Below are positions 38,642 through 47,897 of a DNA stretch of 64,000 bases, in pieces. The position numbers were made by a program, and so were the translations under genes. Below the pieces are notes generated by a model. It made no database searches, was not told where the DNA came from, and saw nothing but the letters and a program-made list of their open reading frames with translations. The DNA lies in the NCBI RefSeq assembly GCF_009674885.1, contig NZ_WKKA01000008.1, positions 62,001-126,000 of the forward strand, written 5' to 3'. How positions within the stretch are numbered: the first letter of the stretch is position 1; every line of letters begins with the position of its first letter. This stretch comes from Paracoccus sp. S-4012. Its GTDB lineage: Bacteria; Pseudomonadota; Alphaproteobacteria; Rhodobacterales; Rhodobacteraceae.

Positions 38642-40285
38642 ATGCCGGGGCCGGTCCTCACCCCCGAGGAGGTCGGCCCGCTGGATGCGGCGCGGGTGCT
38701 GACCTTCCTCAACCGCGTCGGCAGCGCCGAGGAGCTGGCCGACACGATCGGCCTCTCGGAAGGCGCGGGCGTCGGCCGGCGCGTGGCGGCGGCCATACTG
38801 GCCCGGCGCGCGGAGGGGCCGCTGGTCTCGCTCGACGCGGTGCTGGCGGTGACGGGGGTGACCCCGGCCCGATTCACCGAGATCGTGACCGCGCTCTCTG
38901 GCGCGCGGCCCGCGCCGGCGGGTGGCACGCTGCGGCTGACGCCCACGAGCGAGGCGCCGTGGCTGGGGCAGGGGGTCGGGATCGTCGGGCAGCTTCTGGA
39001 CGCGTCGGGTCGCGGTGTGCCGAACGTGGCGATCGCCTGCATCGCGAGCGCAGGGTTTCTGTCGGCGCAGGCCGGGATCGAGCGGCAGCAGGGCGCGGCG
39101 GTGAGCCTCGTGACTGGCCCCGGCGGGCTCATCCAGTTCCGGCTCGGTCCGCCGCTCGCCCCGCCGCTCGACCCCGCTTCGGCGGCGGCCTTGCAGGCGG
39201 AGCTGGCGCGGCTGCCGCGGGAGGCCGCGACCCCCGAGGCGGCGCGCGAGGCGCTTGCGGGGCTTGCCGCGCGATACCGGGCCGAGGGGGCGGGGCTGCT
39301 GCGGGCGGCGATGGACCGTCTCGCGCGCAGCTTTCCGGCCGAGGCCGACCGGCCCGAGGCTCCCTGGCCGGTCATGCCGGTGACGCTCATCGCCGTCGCC
39401 TCCGGGGCCGGCGGCCGGGCCGAGCAGGTCACGGTGCTGACGCTGCGCGTCCGCAACTGGCTGGGCGGCTGGCTGCGTTTCCTGCGCGCGGCGGTGGAGG
39501 GCGACGCGCGCCTCGACGCCGCGCTGAAGAACCTCGACCGCGCGGCGCATTCCGGGGCGGATCTCTCGGAGGCGCTGATCCGCGCGACCCAGGCCTTCGC
39601 CGGCCTCGAGCGCGGCGAGATCGGCGCCCGCCTCCGCGATGAAGCGGCCGGCGCACCGATCGCCCGCTATGTCGAGCAGGTCGCCCCGCGCCTCCGGGAC
39701 AGCGCCATCGTCAACACCGTCCGCGCCGCCGGCGCCTCCAGGGCGGCGATCAGCGCCGGAGGCTTTGCGGTGTTCGAGGCGATCCGCGCCACGCAGGACG
39801 TGCAGGACACGATCGAGCCGAAACGCCCCGGCCGCAGCACGGTCGATCCGCGCCTCGACCTGTTCGACCACCGCCTCGGCACTCTCGAGGCGAAGGCGGT
39901 GGACCGCGCCGCGCTCGACGGGCTGCGCGACGAGCTGCTCTCCGGGACCGGCGCGCGGTTCGACCGGATGCAGGGCCGCGTCGATGCGCTCGAGTCGCGG
40001 CCTCAGCCCGACCTCGATGCCTTCGAGGCGCGGCTGACCCGCAGCCTCGACGCGCGCTTTGCCGAGCGGCTGGCGGAGACCGAGACCCGCCTCGGCCGCC
40101 AGGTCGCGGACACCCGGCGCGAGCTTGGCGGCGAGATCACGCAGACCCGGAGCGATCTGGTCACGCGGATCGACGCCAAGGCCGATGCGACGGCGGTGCG
40201 CGGGCTCGAGCGGTCGGTGACGGACCTGCGCACGACCAATGCGGCGCTCTCGGACCGGCTGAACGTCACCCGGCCCGACCGATGA
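38642..40285 (+). CDS. CIS-associated protein with HhH-like N-terminus and C-terminal coiled coil
   Basis: A 547-residue protein of unknown function. Residues about 10-90 resemble a double helix-hairpin-helix like that of ComEA/GspK proteins (VLTFLNRVGSAEELADTIGL, VAAAILARRAEGPLVSLDAVLAVTGVTPARF). A beta-rich domain follows (about 100-165, GQGVGIVGQLLDASGRGVPNVAIAC), then helices, and a long coiled coil at about 420-540. An HhH fold usually contacts DNA or proteins, which is odd within a tail cluster. The start lies one base after the previous stop and the end overlaps the next gene by four bases. Confidence 0.6.
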   Translation: MPGPVLTPEEVGPLDAARVLTFLNRVGSAEELADTIGLSEGAGVGRRVAAAILARRAEGPLVSLDAVLAVTGVTPARFTEIVTALSGARPAPAGGTLRLTPTSEAPWLGQGVGIVGQLLDASGRGVPNVAIACIASAGFLSAQAGIERQQGAAVSLVTGPGGLIQFRLGPPLAPPLDPASAAALQAELARLPREAATPEAAREALAGLAARYRAEGAGLLRAAMDRLARSFPAEADRPEAPWPVMPVTLIAVASGAGGRAEQVTVLTLRVRNWLGGWLRFLRAAVEGDARLDAALKNLDRAAHSGADLSEALIRATQAFAGLERGEIGARLRDEAAGAPIARYVEQVAPRLRDSAIVNTVRAAGASRAAISAGGFAVFEAIRATQDVQDTIEPKRPGRSTVDPRLDLFDHRLGTLEAKAVDRAALDGLRDELLSGTGARFDRMQGRVDALESRPQPDLDAFEARLTRSLDARFAERLAETETRLGRQVADTRRELGGEITQTRSDLVTRIDAKADATAVRGLERSVTDLRTTNAALSDRLNVTRPDR

Positions 40286-41802
40286 GCCGGGTGACGACAG
40301 CGGCGCTCGTCGGACAGCTGGCGGGCGGCCTCGACATCGCGCGGGCGGGGCGGTTCCGCCGGGTCGTGCGGCTGACGCTGCCGACCGGCGGGGCGGATGG
40401 CGCCGTGGTCGCGGCGGCGCCGGTGCTGGACGTGACGTTTCTCGCGCGCGAGGTCGAGGCCACCGCGGCGAGCGCGCCGGAGCCTGCAAGTCTGGCGCCC
40501 GGGGGGGGCGGTCTTGTCCTGACGCTGCCGGTCGCGCGCGAAATTGCGCGGGTGCGGCTGACGGCGCCGCAGCCGGGCGACCAGGTGGCGGCGTTCCGCT
40601 TCGACGGGGCGGCGGTCTCGGACGATCCGGTGGCGGTCGCCGCGCATGGCGGCAGCGGGGCGGCGCTCGAGGTGACCGACCAGGCGCTGATCCTGCGGCG
40701 CCGCAACGCAGGCGATCATGCGCTGAGTGCAGGGGCGATCGCCGGGGTGGTGCTGCGCTATCCGCCGGTCAATCCGCGCCTCGCGCTGATGCTCGTCGGC
40801 GATCCCGCGGGGGAGCAGGGGTTCCCGCCGGCGGCAGGCCCGGGCGGCGTGCCGGTCTTTCCGGGGGTGATCCAGGCCGGGGCGCAGCTGGCCGCGAGGC
40901 TGGACCCGGCACTCGCCCGTCTCGCCGAGGCCGGGCCATTGCCCGAGGCGCTCGCGCTCGACCTGATCCTCGAGGCCGACCAGCCCTGCGCGGCGCGAAT
41001 CGACGCGCTCGACCTCGGGCTGAGGCTCGAGCGCGTCGGCTTCGCGGGTGAAGCTGGCAAGCGGGTGCTGCGGTTCGGCGGGCAGGGGACCCAGGCGGTC
41101 GAACTGGCGCTGCCCCCGGCCGCGGCGGCGGTCGAGGGCCGGATGGGCGTCAGCCTCTCGGCCCCGCCCTCAGCCGGCGTCCCCGCCGTCTCGACCGCCT
41201 CCGGGCCGGCGGCGGGGGCCGACGGCGTGGCCCTCGGCCCGGGCAATCTCGTAGCCGGCCGGATCGATCTCCCGGCGGCGGCGGTGATCGTTGGCGCCGA
41301 GGCCGTGCTGGCCGCCGCCGAGCCGCAGACGCTGATCGCGGCCCGGCTCATGGCCGAGCGGAACGGTCGGCCCGATGTCGTCATTGCCGTGAGCGACGAA
41401 GTGGGCCTCGGCCGCGCCCGTCCCGCGCCGGTCAGCTTCGCCTTTCCTCCGACGGTGGCGCCGGCCGGGCCGCTGTGGCTGGCCGTCGAGGCGCGACGCG
41501 GGGCGGCGGTCGCCATGCTGGGCGGCGGCGGCGCGGTGGTGAAGGGCGGCGCTCTCGTGACGGAGGCGGGGCTCGCCGTCGCGCTGCGCTTCGCCGCGCT
41601 CGCGGGCGAGCCTGAGGCCACCGGCATCGTGCTGCGCCTGAACGGGCTGGCGCTGCCCTTGGATGGCGGCACCGTCGATCTCACCCCGGCGCTCGCCGCG
41701 CTGCCCGAGCCGCACCCGGCCGCCGTCACGCTCAGCGTCCGCGCCGCCGGGCGCGCGGTGGTGACGCTCGACCCGCCGCGCATCCGCTATTCGCTGCCAT
41801 GA
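40282..41802 (+). CDS. Beta-rich CIS-associated protein of unknown function
   Basis: A 506-residue protein that is mostly strand and loop, Gly/Ala/Pro-rich, with no signal peptide or transmembrane segment. Repeated patterns (LDLILEADQPCAARIDALDLGL, ALPPAAAAVEGRMGVSLSAP, VIVGAEAVLAAAEPQ, PLWLAVEARRGAAVAML) suggest several similar beta domains. It is the last structural-looking gene before a protease, so an external fibre or shell protein is possible. I do not recognise a family. Confidence 0.6.
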   Translation: MSRVTTAALVGQLAGGLDIARAGRFRRVVRLTLPTGGADGAVVAAAPVLDVTFLAREVEATAASAPEPASLAPGGGGLVLTLPVAREIARVRLTAPQPGDQVAAFRFDGAAVSDDPVAVAAHGGSGAALEVTDQALILRRRNAGDHALSAGAIAGVVLRYPPVNPRLALMLVGDPAGEQGFPPAAGPGGVPVFPGVIQAGAQLAARLDPALARLAEAGPLPEALALDLILEADQPCAARIDALDLGLRLERVGFAGEAGKRVLRFGGQGTQAVELALPPAAAAVEGRMGVSLSAPPSAGVPAVSTASGPAAGADGVALGPGNLVAGRIDLPAAAVIVGAEAVLAAAEPQTLIAARLMAERNGRPDVVIAVSDEVGLGRARPAPVSFAFPPTVAPAGPLWLAVEARRGAAVAMLGGGGAVVKGGALVTEAGLAVALRFAALAGEPEATGIVLRLNGLALPLDGGTVDLTPALAALPEPHPAAVTLSVRAAGRAVVTLDPPRIRYSLP

Positions 41803-41814
41803 GGGAGACAGACC

Positions 41815-43014
41815 ATGAGCGACGCAACGACCGCCCGCCTGCGCGACTACCTCGCCAAGGTACTGCCCGGCGGCGGGCTGGAGGAACTGGCCGATACCGG
41901 CGCGGCGGCCGAATCCATGCTGGAGGCCGCCTGGATCGACGCCACCGCCCCCGCGGCGGCCCCGCCGGCCCGGCCCGAGGCAATCCGCAGCGCCGCCGAG
42001 AAGCTGGCGCAGGGGGCCGAGCTCGACCGCGAGGAGCAGTTCGTCACCGAGGCCATCATCATCCCCGACAAGCGCCCGGCGGTGCTGGTGCAGGACGGCG
42101 ACTACCGGGTCGCCCATGCGCTCTGGACGCATTACGATCAGGACCCCGGCATCCGGCAGCGGCTGCGGACCGCCATCGCCTCCATCGGCCGGGTCGAGTT
42201 GCCCGACCACCCCTCGCTGCCCTATGGCGGCACCGGATTCGTGGTCGGGCCGGACCTGCTGATGACCAACCGCCATGTCGCGGAGATCTTCGCCTCGGGG
42301 CTCGGGCTGCGCGACCTGCGTTTCCGGCCGGGGCTCTCGGCCGGGGTGGATTTCCTGCGCGAGCATGAGCGGGACGGCTCGATCGGGGTCAAGGTCCGCG
42401 AGGTGGCGATGATCCATCCACATTGGGACATGGCGCTGCTGCGGGTCGAGGGGCTCGGCAACGGCCAGCCGCCGCTGGAACTGGCGCTCGAGGAGCCGGA
42501 GGCGCTCGAGGGCGAGGAGATCGCGGTGATCGGCTATCCGGCGTTCGACCCGCGCAACGACGCGGGCGTTCAGGGCATGGTCTTCGGCGGCATCTACAAC
42601 GTGAAGCGGTTGCAGCCGGGGGTGGTCGGCCCGCGCCGCCGGACGGCGAGCTTCGGGCGCAGCGTCGATGCGGCGACGCATGACAGCTCGACGCTGGGCG
42701 GCAACTCCGGCTCGGCGGTGATTTCGGCCCGGACCGGGCGGGTGGTCGCGCTGCATTTCGGGGGGCGCTACCTCGACGCCAATTTCGGCGTGCCCACGGG
42801 CGAGTTGGCGCTTGATGCGCGCGTGGTGGACGCGGGGGTGCGTTTTGCCGGCAAGCCGGCACCGCGCCCGGATGCCTTCGCCGATGCGTGGCGTGACGTG
42901 TCGGGGCAGGAGGCGGCGGTGGCGATCCGGCCGGAGGCGCGGGACGGGAGCGTCACCGTGACGGTGCCGGTGACGATCACGCTCAGTCTCGGGGGGCCGG
43001 TTCAGGGCGCCTGA
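41815..43014 (+). CDS. Trypsin-like serine protease without signal peptide
   Basis: A 399-residue protein. The N-terminal 125 residues are helical (RLRDYLAKVLPGGGLEELAD). The S1-family domain shows a full triad: His154 (TNRHVAEIF), Asp205 (HPHWDMALLRV) and Ser298 (LGGNSGSAV). No signal peptide or transmembrane helix is visible, so it acts in the cytoplasm or is carried by the tail. It closes the plus-strand CIS unit and overlaps the 3' end of the opposite-strand NUC1-like gene by 32 bases. The TNRHVA and GGNSGS motifs are shared with the protease encoded at 47897-49108, so the two are homologous. Possible roles are CIS maturation, a payload, or a sensor-effector of a conflict module. Confidence 0.85.
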   Translation: MSDATTARLRDYLAKVLPGGGLEELADTGAAAESMLEAAWIDATAPAAAPPARPEAIRSAAEKLAQGAELDREEQFVTEAIIIPDKRPAVLVQDGDYRVAHALWTHYDQDPGIRQRLRTAIASIGRVELPDHPSLPYGGTGFVVGPDLLMTNRHVAEIFASGLGLRDLRFRPGLSAGVDFLREHERDGSIGVKVREVAMIHPHWDMALLRVEGLGNGQPPLELALEEPEALEGEEIAVIGYPAFDPRNDAGVQGMVFGGIYNVKRLQPGVVGPRRRTASFGRSVDAATHDSSTLGGNSGSAVISARTGRVVALHFGGRYLDANFGVPTGELALDARVVDAGVRFAGKPAPRPDAFADAWRDVSGQEAAVAIRPEARDGSVTVTVPVTITLSLGGPVQGA

Positions 43015-45496
43015 CCTCAACGCCGGCTGCCGCCCCCGCGGGCGGGCTGATCCAGACCTCGAGGATGCCGTTGCGGATGATCTCCATGCCCACGGCAGTC
43101 ACCTCCGAGTGCCCGGCGGCGCGCAGGTCGGCGGCCAGCAGTCGGGCCGCGGCCGCGTCCGCCTCACTGCCCTCGTGATAGCGGACCTGGTTTAGCCCCT
43201 GCGCCGCGTCGATCTGCTCCTCGCGCGGCATGTCCCAGCCGAGCGCCTGCAGCTCCTTCCTGAGCACGACCGCCTGATCGTGGGTGTAGCCGGCGAATTG
43301 CAGGTAGACGGTCTGGTCCGGTCCATCCTCGAGGCCGAGCCCGTCGCGCAGGGCGGCGAGCAGCTGCTGCGCCTGCGGGCCGAGCACCGCATCGGCGGCG
43401 GCGAGCCGCCGCGCGCGGGCGGTCAGCGGCAGCCATGCCTCCCGCATCCAGTTCTCCGCGGGAACCTGCACCAGCACGAAGAGCAGGTTCACCCGCGTCT
43501 GGGGCGAGAGATAGGCAAGCCGCCCGCCTTCGCTTGCGGCCAGCAATGCCTCGACCACCTGCAGCTTGTCGTCCTCCTTCGCCTCGGGGTCCCGCAGCAG
43601 ATCGGCGAGGTCCTGAACCGCGGCCCGGCGGGTGGCCTCGTCGGCGGCCTCGAGTTCGGGCACCCGCGCGGCGAGGCGGGCGCCATGGCTGCCGGCGGCG
43701 ATCAGCGCCTCCGGGAAGCCGAGGCCCGTCAGCAACGCGATCTCCTCGACGCTGGTGCGATAGGCCTCCGGGTCCGGCGCGGAGGCCGGGGTGTTCGGCA
43801 CGAGGAAGGCGTCCACCGTCGGCAATCCCTCCGGTCCGGCGGAGACGGCGATCTTCCAGTAGGCCTCGGGCAGGCCGCCACGCTCCCCGAAGACCGGGCC
43901 GGAGAGGATCGTCACGCGCGAGGCGGCGGGATTGTGGTGCAGGCGCACCCAGTCCTCGATCGCCGGCCACGACTGCTGGTTCACGGCCGCGAACTGCGGC
44001 ACGAGGTTCGGATAGTGGCTGGTCATCTGCGCGACGAAGGCCGCCGCCTCGGCGGTGTCCGAAGGAAGCGCCGGCCCCCAGGAAATGTCGGCCCGGCCCA
44101 CGAGGCGGCCGCGTTCGATCCCGCGCTCATCGAAGATGCCTGGGTCGGGCTGCTGAGCCGGGTCGAGGCGGGGGTCGGGCCGGAAAACGTCGCCGGCGCG
44201 GGGCAGGGCGCGGCTCTGCAGCCGGTCGAGATTGGCCGCCGACAGGATCGCCATCCGCCGGCCGGTGTCGAGGATGATGCTGTAGTAGAAATAGGGCAGC
44301 GGCTCGCCGCCGTTCCACGCCATGGCGGCCTGCGCCTCGGTCACTGCGGGCAGGGGCAGGTCCATGCCGAGGAAGCCGGGATCGTAGCCGGGGAAGGTCA
44401 GCGCCGGCTCGGCGGCAGGCGTTGCAAGGTCGGCGGTTTGAACGTGGGGTTCGCCTTCGTCGACGCCGATGGTGGCCTCCGGCTGCGCGCCCGATGCGCC
44501 CGCGGGCATGGCCTCCGTTGCCCTCGGCAGGGCGTAGGGAAGCAGCGGGTCCGGGGTGTCGGCGGGCGTGAGGCGGGTGATGAGGATGGACCGCAGTCTG
44601 GCATCGGGGATGCTCGTGGGGTCCAGCAGCCCCGAGTGCACCTGGCGGGCGAGCACGTCGAGGGCGGCGTCGAGTTCGACGTTGCGGCTGTTCTGCCCGC
44701 GCCATTGCTGGGTCGCCTGCCTTGCGCTCTCCTCGGCGCGCAACCGCTCGGTGTTGGCCCTGGTGGCCTGCATCCTCGCCTGCGCCTCCGCCGTCCGGGC
44801 GGCCAGGCGATCGGCTTCCGCCGCCAGCCGAGCCGCCGCCTCCCGTTCCGATGCCCCTTCCGCTGCCTGCCGCGCCACTTCCGCCTCTTGCCGGGCCAGG
44901 CTCGTCTGCCAGTTCATCCAGCCCAGCAAGGCGATGACCGCGACGAGGACGGCCAGCGCCACGTTCTTGATCCGCTGCCGTCGCCGCAGCGTCCGGCCCT
45001 GCGCCCCGCGGCTGGCGGCGATCAGGGCGGCGATGTCGGGGTCGCGGGCGAAGCGTTCGGCCTCATCGAGGGCCTCTCCGCCGAGCAGATAGCCTGCCGC
45101 GCCGCTGTCGCGCCATTGGCGCGCGAGGGCGCTGAGGCGGATGTATTGCCGCGCCTCCTCGGGGTTGCGGATCGCGCCCTCGGGCTCCGGTTTGGGCGCG
45201 GCGGCGGCATAGGGCGCCAGCTGCACCGGCCGCACCTCCACCCGCTCGCGGCGAGACGCGGCGATGAGGTCGGCCGACCAGTAGTCAAGGATGCGCTGCA
45301 CCGCACGGCGGTCCTCGGGGTCGGCGAGAAGCGCGCCGGTGGCGCCCGCCCGGCCGAGGAACGCCGCGATCTCGCCGGCGGGGATGGTCTGCAGCGGCGC
45401 CGTGTCGCTGCCGGCCTGCCGCTCCAGCATCTGCTGGTGCAGGCGGCGCAGGACATCGAGGGACGCGAACGGCTCGCCGGCCGGGGGAGTGCTCAT
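42983..45496 (-). CDS. Membrane-anchored NUC1-fold protein with altered catalytic motif
   Basis: An 837-residue protein. Residues 1-170 are helical and end in a LIAASRGAQGR segment like linkers of STAND-type conflict proteins. One transmembrane helix lies at about 177-193, followed by a coiled coil to about 265. Residues about 365-560 match the DNA/RNA non-specific endonuclease (NUC1) fold: AILSAANLD, ERGRLVGRADISWG, and NLVPQ…N506 with W510. The catalytic DRGH motif reads ERGR, Arg464 replacing His. The C-terminus (about 725-810) resembles a small LytR-C/SPOR-like domain. The protein may be a catalytically dead scaffold. ATG 45496 overlaps the upstream gene by four bases in the four-gene minus-strand operon. 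Confidence 0.75.
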   Translation of the reverse strand: MSTPPAGEPFASLDVLRRLHQQMLERQAGSDTAPLQTIPAGEIAAFLGRAGATGALLADPEDRRAVQRILDYWSADLIAASRRERVEVRPVQLAPYAAAAPKPEPEGAIRNPEEARQYIRLSALARQWRDSGAAGYLLGGEALDEAERFARDPDIAALIAASRGAQGRTLRRRQRIKNVALAVLVAVIALLGWMNWQTSLARQEAEVARQAAEGASEREAAARLAAEADRLAARTAEAQARMQATRANTERLRAEESARQATQQWRGQNSRNVELDAALDVLARQVHSGLLDPTSIPDARLRSILITRLTPADTPDPLLPYALPRATEAMPAGASGAQPEATIGVDEGEPHVQTADLATPAAEPALTFPGYDPGFLGMDLPLPAVTEAQAAMAWNGGEPLPYFYYSIILDTGRRMAILSAANLDRLQSRALPRAGDVFRPDPRLDPAQQPDPGIFDERGIERGRLVGRADISWGPALPSDTAEAAAFVAQMTSHYPNLVPQFAAVNQQSWPAIEDWVRLHHNPAASRVTILSGPVFGERGGLPEAYWKIAVSAGPEGLPTVDAFLVPNTPASAPDPEAYRTSVEEIALLTGLGFPEALIAAGSHGARLAARVPELEAADEATRRAAVQDLADLLRDPEAKEDDKLQVVEALLAASEGGRLAYLSPQTRVNLLFVLVQVPAENWMREAWLPLTARARRLAAADAVLGPQAQQLLAALRDGLGLEDGPDQTVYLQFAGYTHDQAVVLRKELQALGWDMPREEQIDAAQGLNQVRYHEGSEADAAAARLLAADLRAAGHSEVTAVGMEIIRNGILEVWISPPAGAAAGVEVRRPEPAPRD

Positions 45497-46779
45497 GCGC
45501 CAAGCTCCGACAGGATGCGGTTCAGCGGCTCGCCGATCTTCACCAGCTCGCTGCAATCCGCCTTGAGACGCGAATCCACGATGAGGAAATGATACTGCGC
45601 GTCGCCGCGGAACACCGCAAAGGCGTCGAGGAAGCGGGCGTCGGCGACCTCGGCCGCGAGGCGGTCGTCCACGTCGCGGACGTAACCCTGCAAGTCCTCG
45701 GCCCACTCGGCGCCGGCGTCGCGGGCGGCAAGCTCCAGCACCTTGGCCTTCAGCTCCAGCCAGTCGGCCGCGAATTCCTCGATCAGCCGCGGCGAGCCCA
45801 GTTCGACCAGCCGGTCGAGGTCGGCGATGACGTTGTCGGCGTCCTGCCAGTCCTTGTGCTCGACCACCCTTGCCCGGATCGCCGGGATGATGAGCCGCAG
45901 CGCCTGCAACGCGCCCTGCGTCGGGCCGCCGACCACGGGCACGATCACGTCCTGAAGCGCGCCGGCGAGCTTCTCCAGCGGCAGCTCGGTCGCCATCGCG
46001 AAGATCTGCGTGTTCAGCCGCGGCGGTGTGTTGCGCATGATCCGCGCGATGCGGTTCAGCGCGCGGCGGGCGGCATCGGGGTCGCGGGCCTGGATGGCGT
46101 CGTGGAACTCGTCCCCCGCCGCCTCCAGTTCGCCGATCCACAGAAGCTCGGTGCGGCGCACCACGGGCGTGTCGGGCAGCTTCAGCACTGCCTGGTTGGC
46201 GAACAGGCAGGCGTTGCGGAGCTGGTTGCGGAACACCCGCAACTCGGCCGCCTGCGCCGGGTCGCCCCCGAGGTTGCGGGCCGCCTCGCGCAGAGTGGCG
46301 AACTGCTTGGCCTGCAACTGGTGCAGGCATTCGTGCAGCGCCTTGTAGGCGTCGAGGCTGTCGATGGTCGAGGAAATCAGCAGCAGCTCCGTCTTCGAGC
46401 TGGTGAGCGCGCCCTTGACCGCCGGATCCTCCAGCTTGGCCCGCACCGCGTCGAGGCCCTGCACGAGCGAACTGACATTCGCCTCGGTGCTGCGCGGCAC
46501 GTTCTGCGCCCCCGGGGCCGCCTCGGCTACGAGCGCCGCGAACTCGGCGTCATCGGGCCGCTGGGCCAGCATCTCGCCCAGCACCGCCAGTTCCATGCTC
46601 CGTGCGCTGATGCGGTCCACTAGCTCCGAGACGGTCGCGGGGTCGGGCTTGTCGCGCGGCACGAGGTCGTAGAGCCGCTCGCCCGAGGTCTTGAGCAGGA
46701 TCAGGTTCAGCTCGGCCAGCGTGAAGATGCGCGCGATCTTGCGGCTGAGCGGCTCGATCAGAGCGGCGGCGATGGTCAT
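45493..46779 (-). CDS. EAD1-like adaptor protein with helical C-terminal region
   Basis: A 428-residue protein. The first 85 or so residues (LIEPLSRKIARIFTLAELNL, LYDLVPRDKPD, then LAVLGEMLAQRPDDAEFAALV) form a small helical domain of the type described as effector-associated domain 1 (EAD1), a homotypic adaptor in bacterial conflict systems. The same domain is present at the N-terminus of the protease encoded immediately upstream, so the two products are predicted to bind each other. The remaining 340 residues are helical with no motif that I recognise. It overlaps both neighbours by four bases (ATGA), a tightly coupled operon. Confidence 0.7.
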   Translation of the reverse strand: MTIAAALIEPLSRKIARIFTLAELNLILLKTSGERLYDLVPRDKPDPATVSELVDRISARSMELAVLGEMLAQRPDDAEFAALVAEAAPGAQNVPRSTEANVSSLVQGLDAVRAKLEDPAVKGALTSSKTELLLISSTIDSLDAYKALHECLHQLQAKQFATLREAARNLGGDPAQAAELRVFRNQLRNACLFANQAVLKLPDTPVVRRTELLWIGELEAAGDEFHDAIQARDPDAARRALNRIARIMRNTPPRLNTQIFAMATELPLEKLAGALQDVIVPVVGGPTQGALQALRLIIPAIRARVVEHKDWQDADNVIADLDRLVELGSPRLIEEFAADWLELKAKVLELAARDAGAEWAEDLQGYVRDVDDRLAAEVADARFLDAFAVFRGDAQYHFLIVDSRLKADCSELVKIGEPLNRILSELGA

Positions 46780-47897
46780 GGCCCGAGCAGCCCGCTTTGC
46801 CCCCCGGCCTCGATCCGCGCGCGGACGAGGTGCAGCGGGACGCCCTGGTTGAACTTCGGCGCCTGCCATGCCGGGTCGCCATAGTGGTGCAGCACCACCG
46901 GGTCCCAGTCCATGCTGAAGCCGGGCGAGCCGGAGGAGCCGCTGTCGGTGTTGGTGCGGTAGCGCAGGCGGGTGCCGTTGGCGTTCGGCCCGATCACCGC
47001 CTGCGTGTCCATCGCCAGCTTCATCGGCGCGCCGTCCGGGTGCTGGACGATCAGCAGCGGGTCGTCGGGGGCCAGCGCGGGCGCGGCGGCGGGGAGGGGG
47101 ATCCAGCGGCGGGCGACGCCCTCGATCTCGTGCTCGCCCGCGGCTTCCCCGAGGTGCAGCAGCGCGAAGTCTAGCTCGTCGGGCGTGGGAGGCGGTTCGG
47201 CCGGGTGGTCGGTCAGTTCGGCCGGGCTGAACGGGCTGTGGCAGGCGAGGGCCTTGTCGCCCAGCGGCAGCACCACGCCCGGCTGCCGCGCACCGTCCTC
47301 GCGCATGAGATAGTCGAAGCGGCAGCGCAGGTCGGCCACCCGCCCGGCGGTGGCGGCCTTCTCCACCACATGCCAGTTGGTCAGCACCGCCTGAGGCCCG
47401 ACGAGGAAGCCGGTTCCGGCGGCGCGGGTGCCGATCTCGATCCGGCAGACGCGGTTGCGGATGCGGAGCAGCTTGTCCACCCACACCATCAGGTCGAGCT
47501 TCTGGAGATTCGGGCGGACATTGCGTTGCAGGCCCGGCGCGAAGCCGTTGGGCGGCGCGTCGGCCACCGCCGCCCCGGCGACCTGCAGCGACAGCGGCAT
47601 CTCCGCTTGCGGCGGCGAGGCGGCGGCTTCCGGGCTGGCGCGGGCGACGAGGTCACGGAACTCGGGATCGTTCGGGCGCCGCGCCAGCATCTCGGAGAGC
47701 AGCTTCGCCTCGATGTTGCTGGCGCTCACCGCGTCGAGCAGCGCCGAGAACGTCGCCCGGTCGGGCAGGCCGCGGGGCACGACCTCGTAGAGCATGTCGC
47801 CCGTCACCTTGCGCAGCATCCAGTCGCCTTCCTGCAGCGTGAAGATGCGCGCGCTCTTCCGGCTGAGGGGTTCGATGAGCTCGACCGGGATCGCCAT
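46776..47897 (-). CDS. EAD1-like domain fused to a trypsin-like protease
   Basis: A 373-residue protein. Residues 1-88 form the EAD1-like adaptor (ELIEPLSRKSARIFTLQEGD, MLYEVVPRGLPDRATF, LSEMLARRPNDPEFRDLV). A Pro/Ala linker leads to an S1-like protease domain with His176 (LTNWHVVEK), Asp243 (DELDFALLHL) and Ser322 (SGSSGSPGF). There is no signal peptide. EAD-protease fusions are known from predicted bacterial conflict systems, where the adaptor recruits the protease to a partner carrying the same domain, here the product of the next gene. ATG 47897 was chosen because the EAD begins there; the longer open frame upstream lies in the preceding gene. The start overlaps the upstream stop by one base. 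Confidence 0.82.
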   Translation of the reverse strand: MAIPVELIEPLSRKSARIFTLQEGDWMLRKVTGDMLYEVVPRGLPDRATFSALLDAVSASNIEAKLLSEMLARRPNDPEFRDLVARASPEAAASPPQAEMPLSLQVAGAAVADAPPNGFAPGLQRNVRPNLQKLDLMVWVDKLLRIRNRVCRIEIGTRAAGTGFLVGPQAVLTNWHVVEKAATAGRVADLRCRFDYLMREDGARQPGVVLPLGDKALACHSPFSPAELTDHPAEPPPTPDELDFALLHLGEAAGEHEIEGVARRWIPLPAAAPALAPDDPLLIVQHPDGAPMKLAMDTQAVIGPNANGTRLRYRTNTDSGSSGSPGFSMDWDPVVLHHYGDPAWQAPKFNQGVPLHLVRARIEAGGQSGLLGP

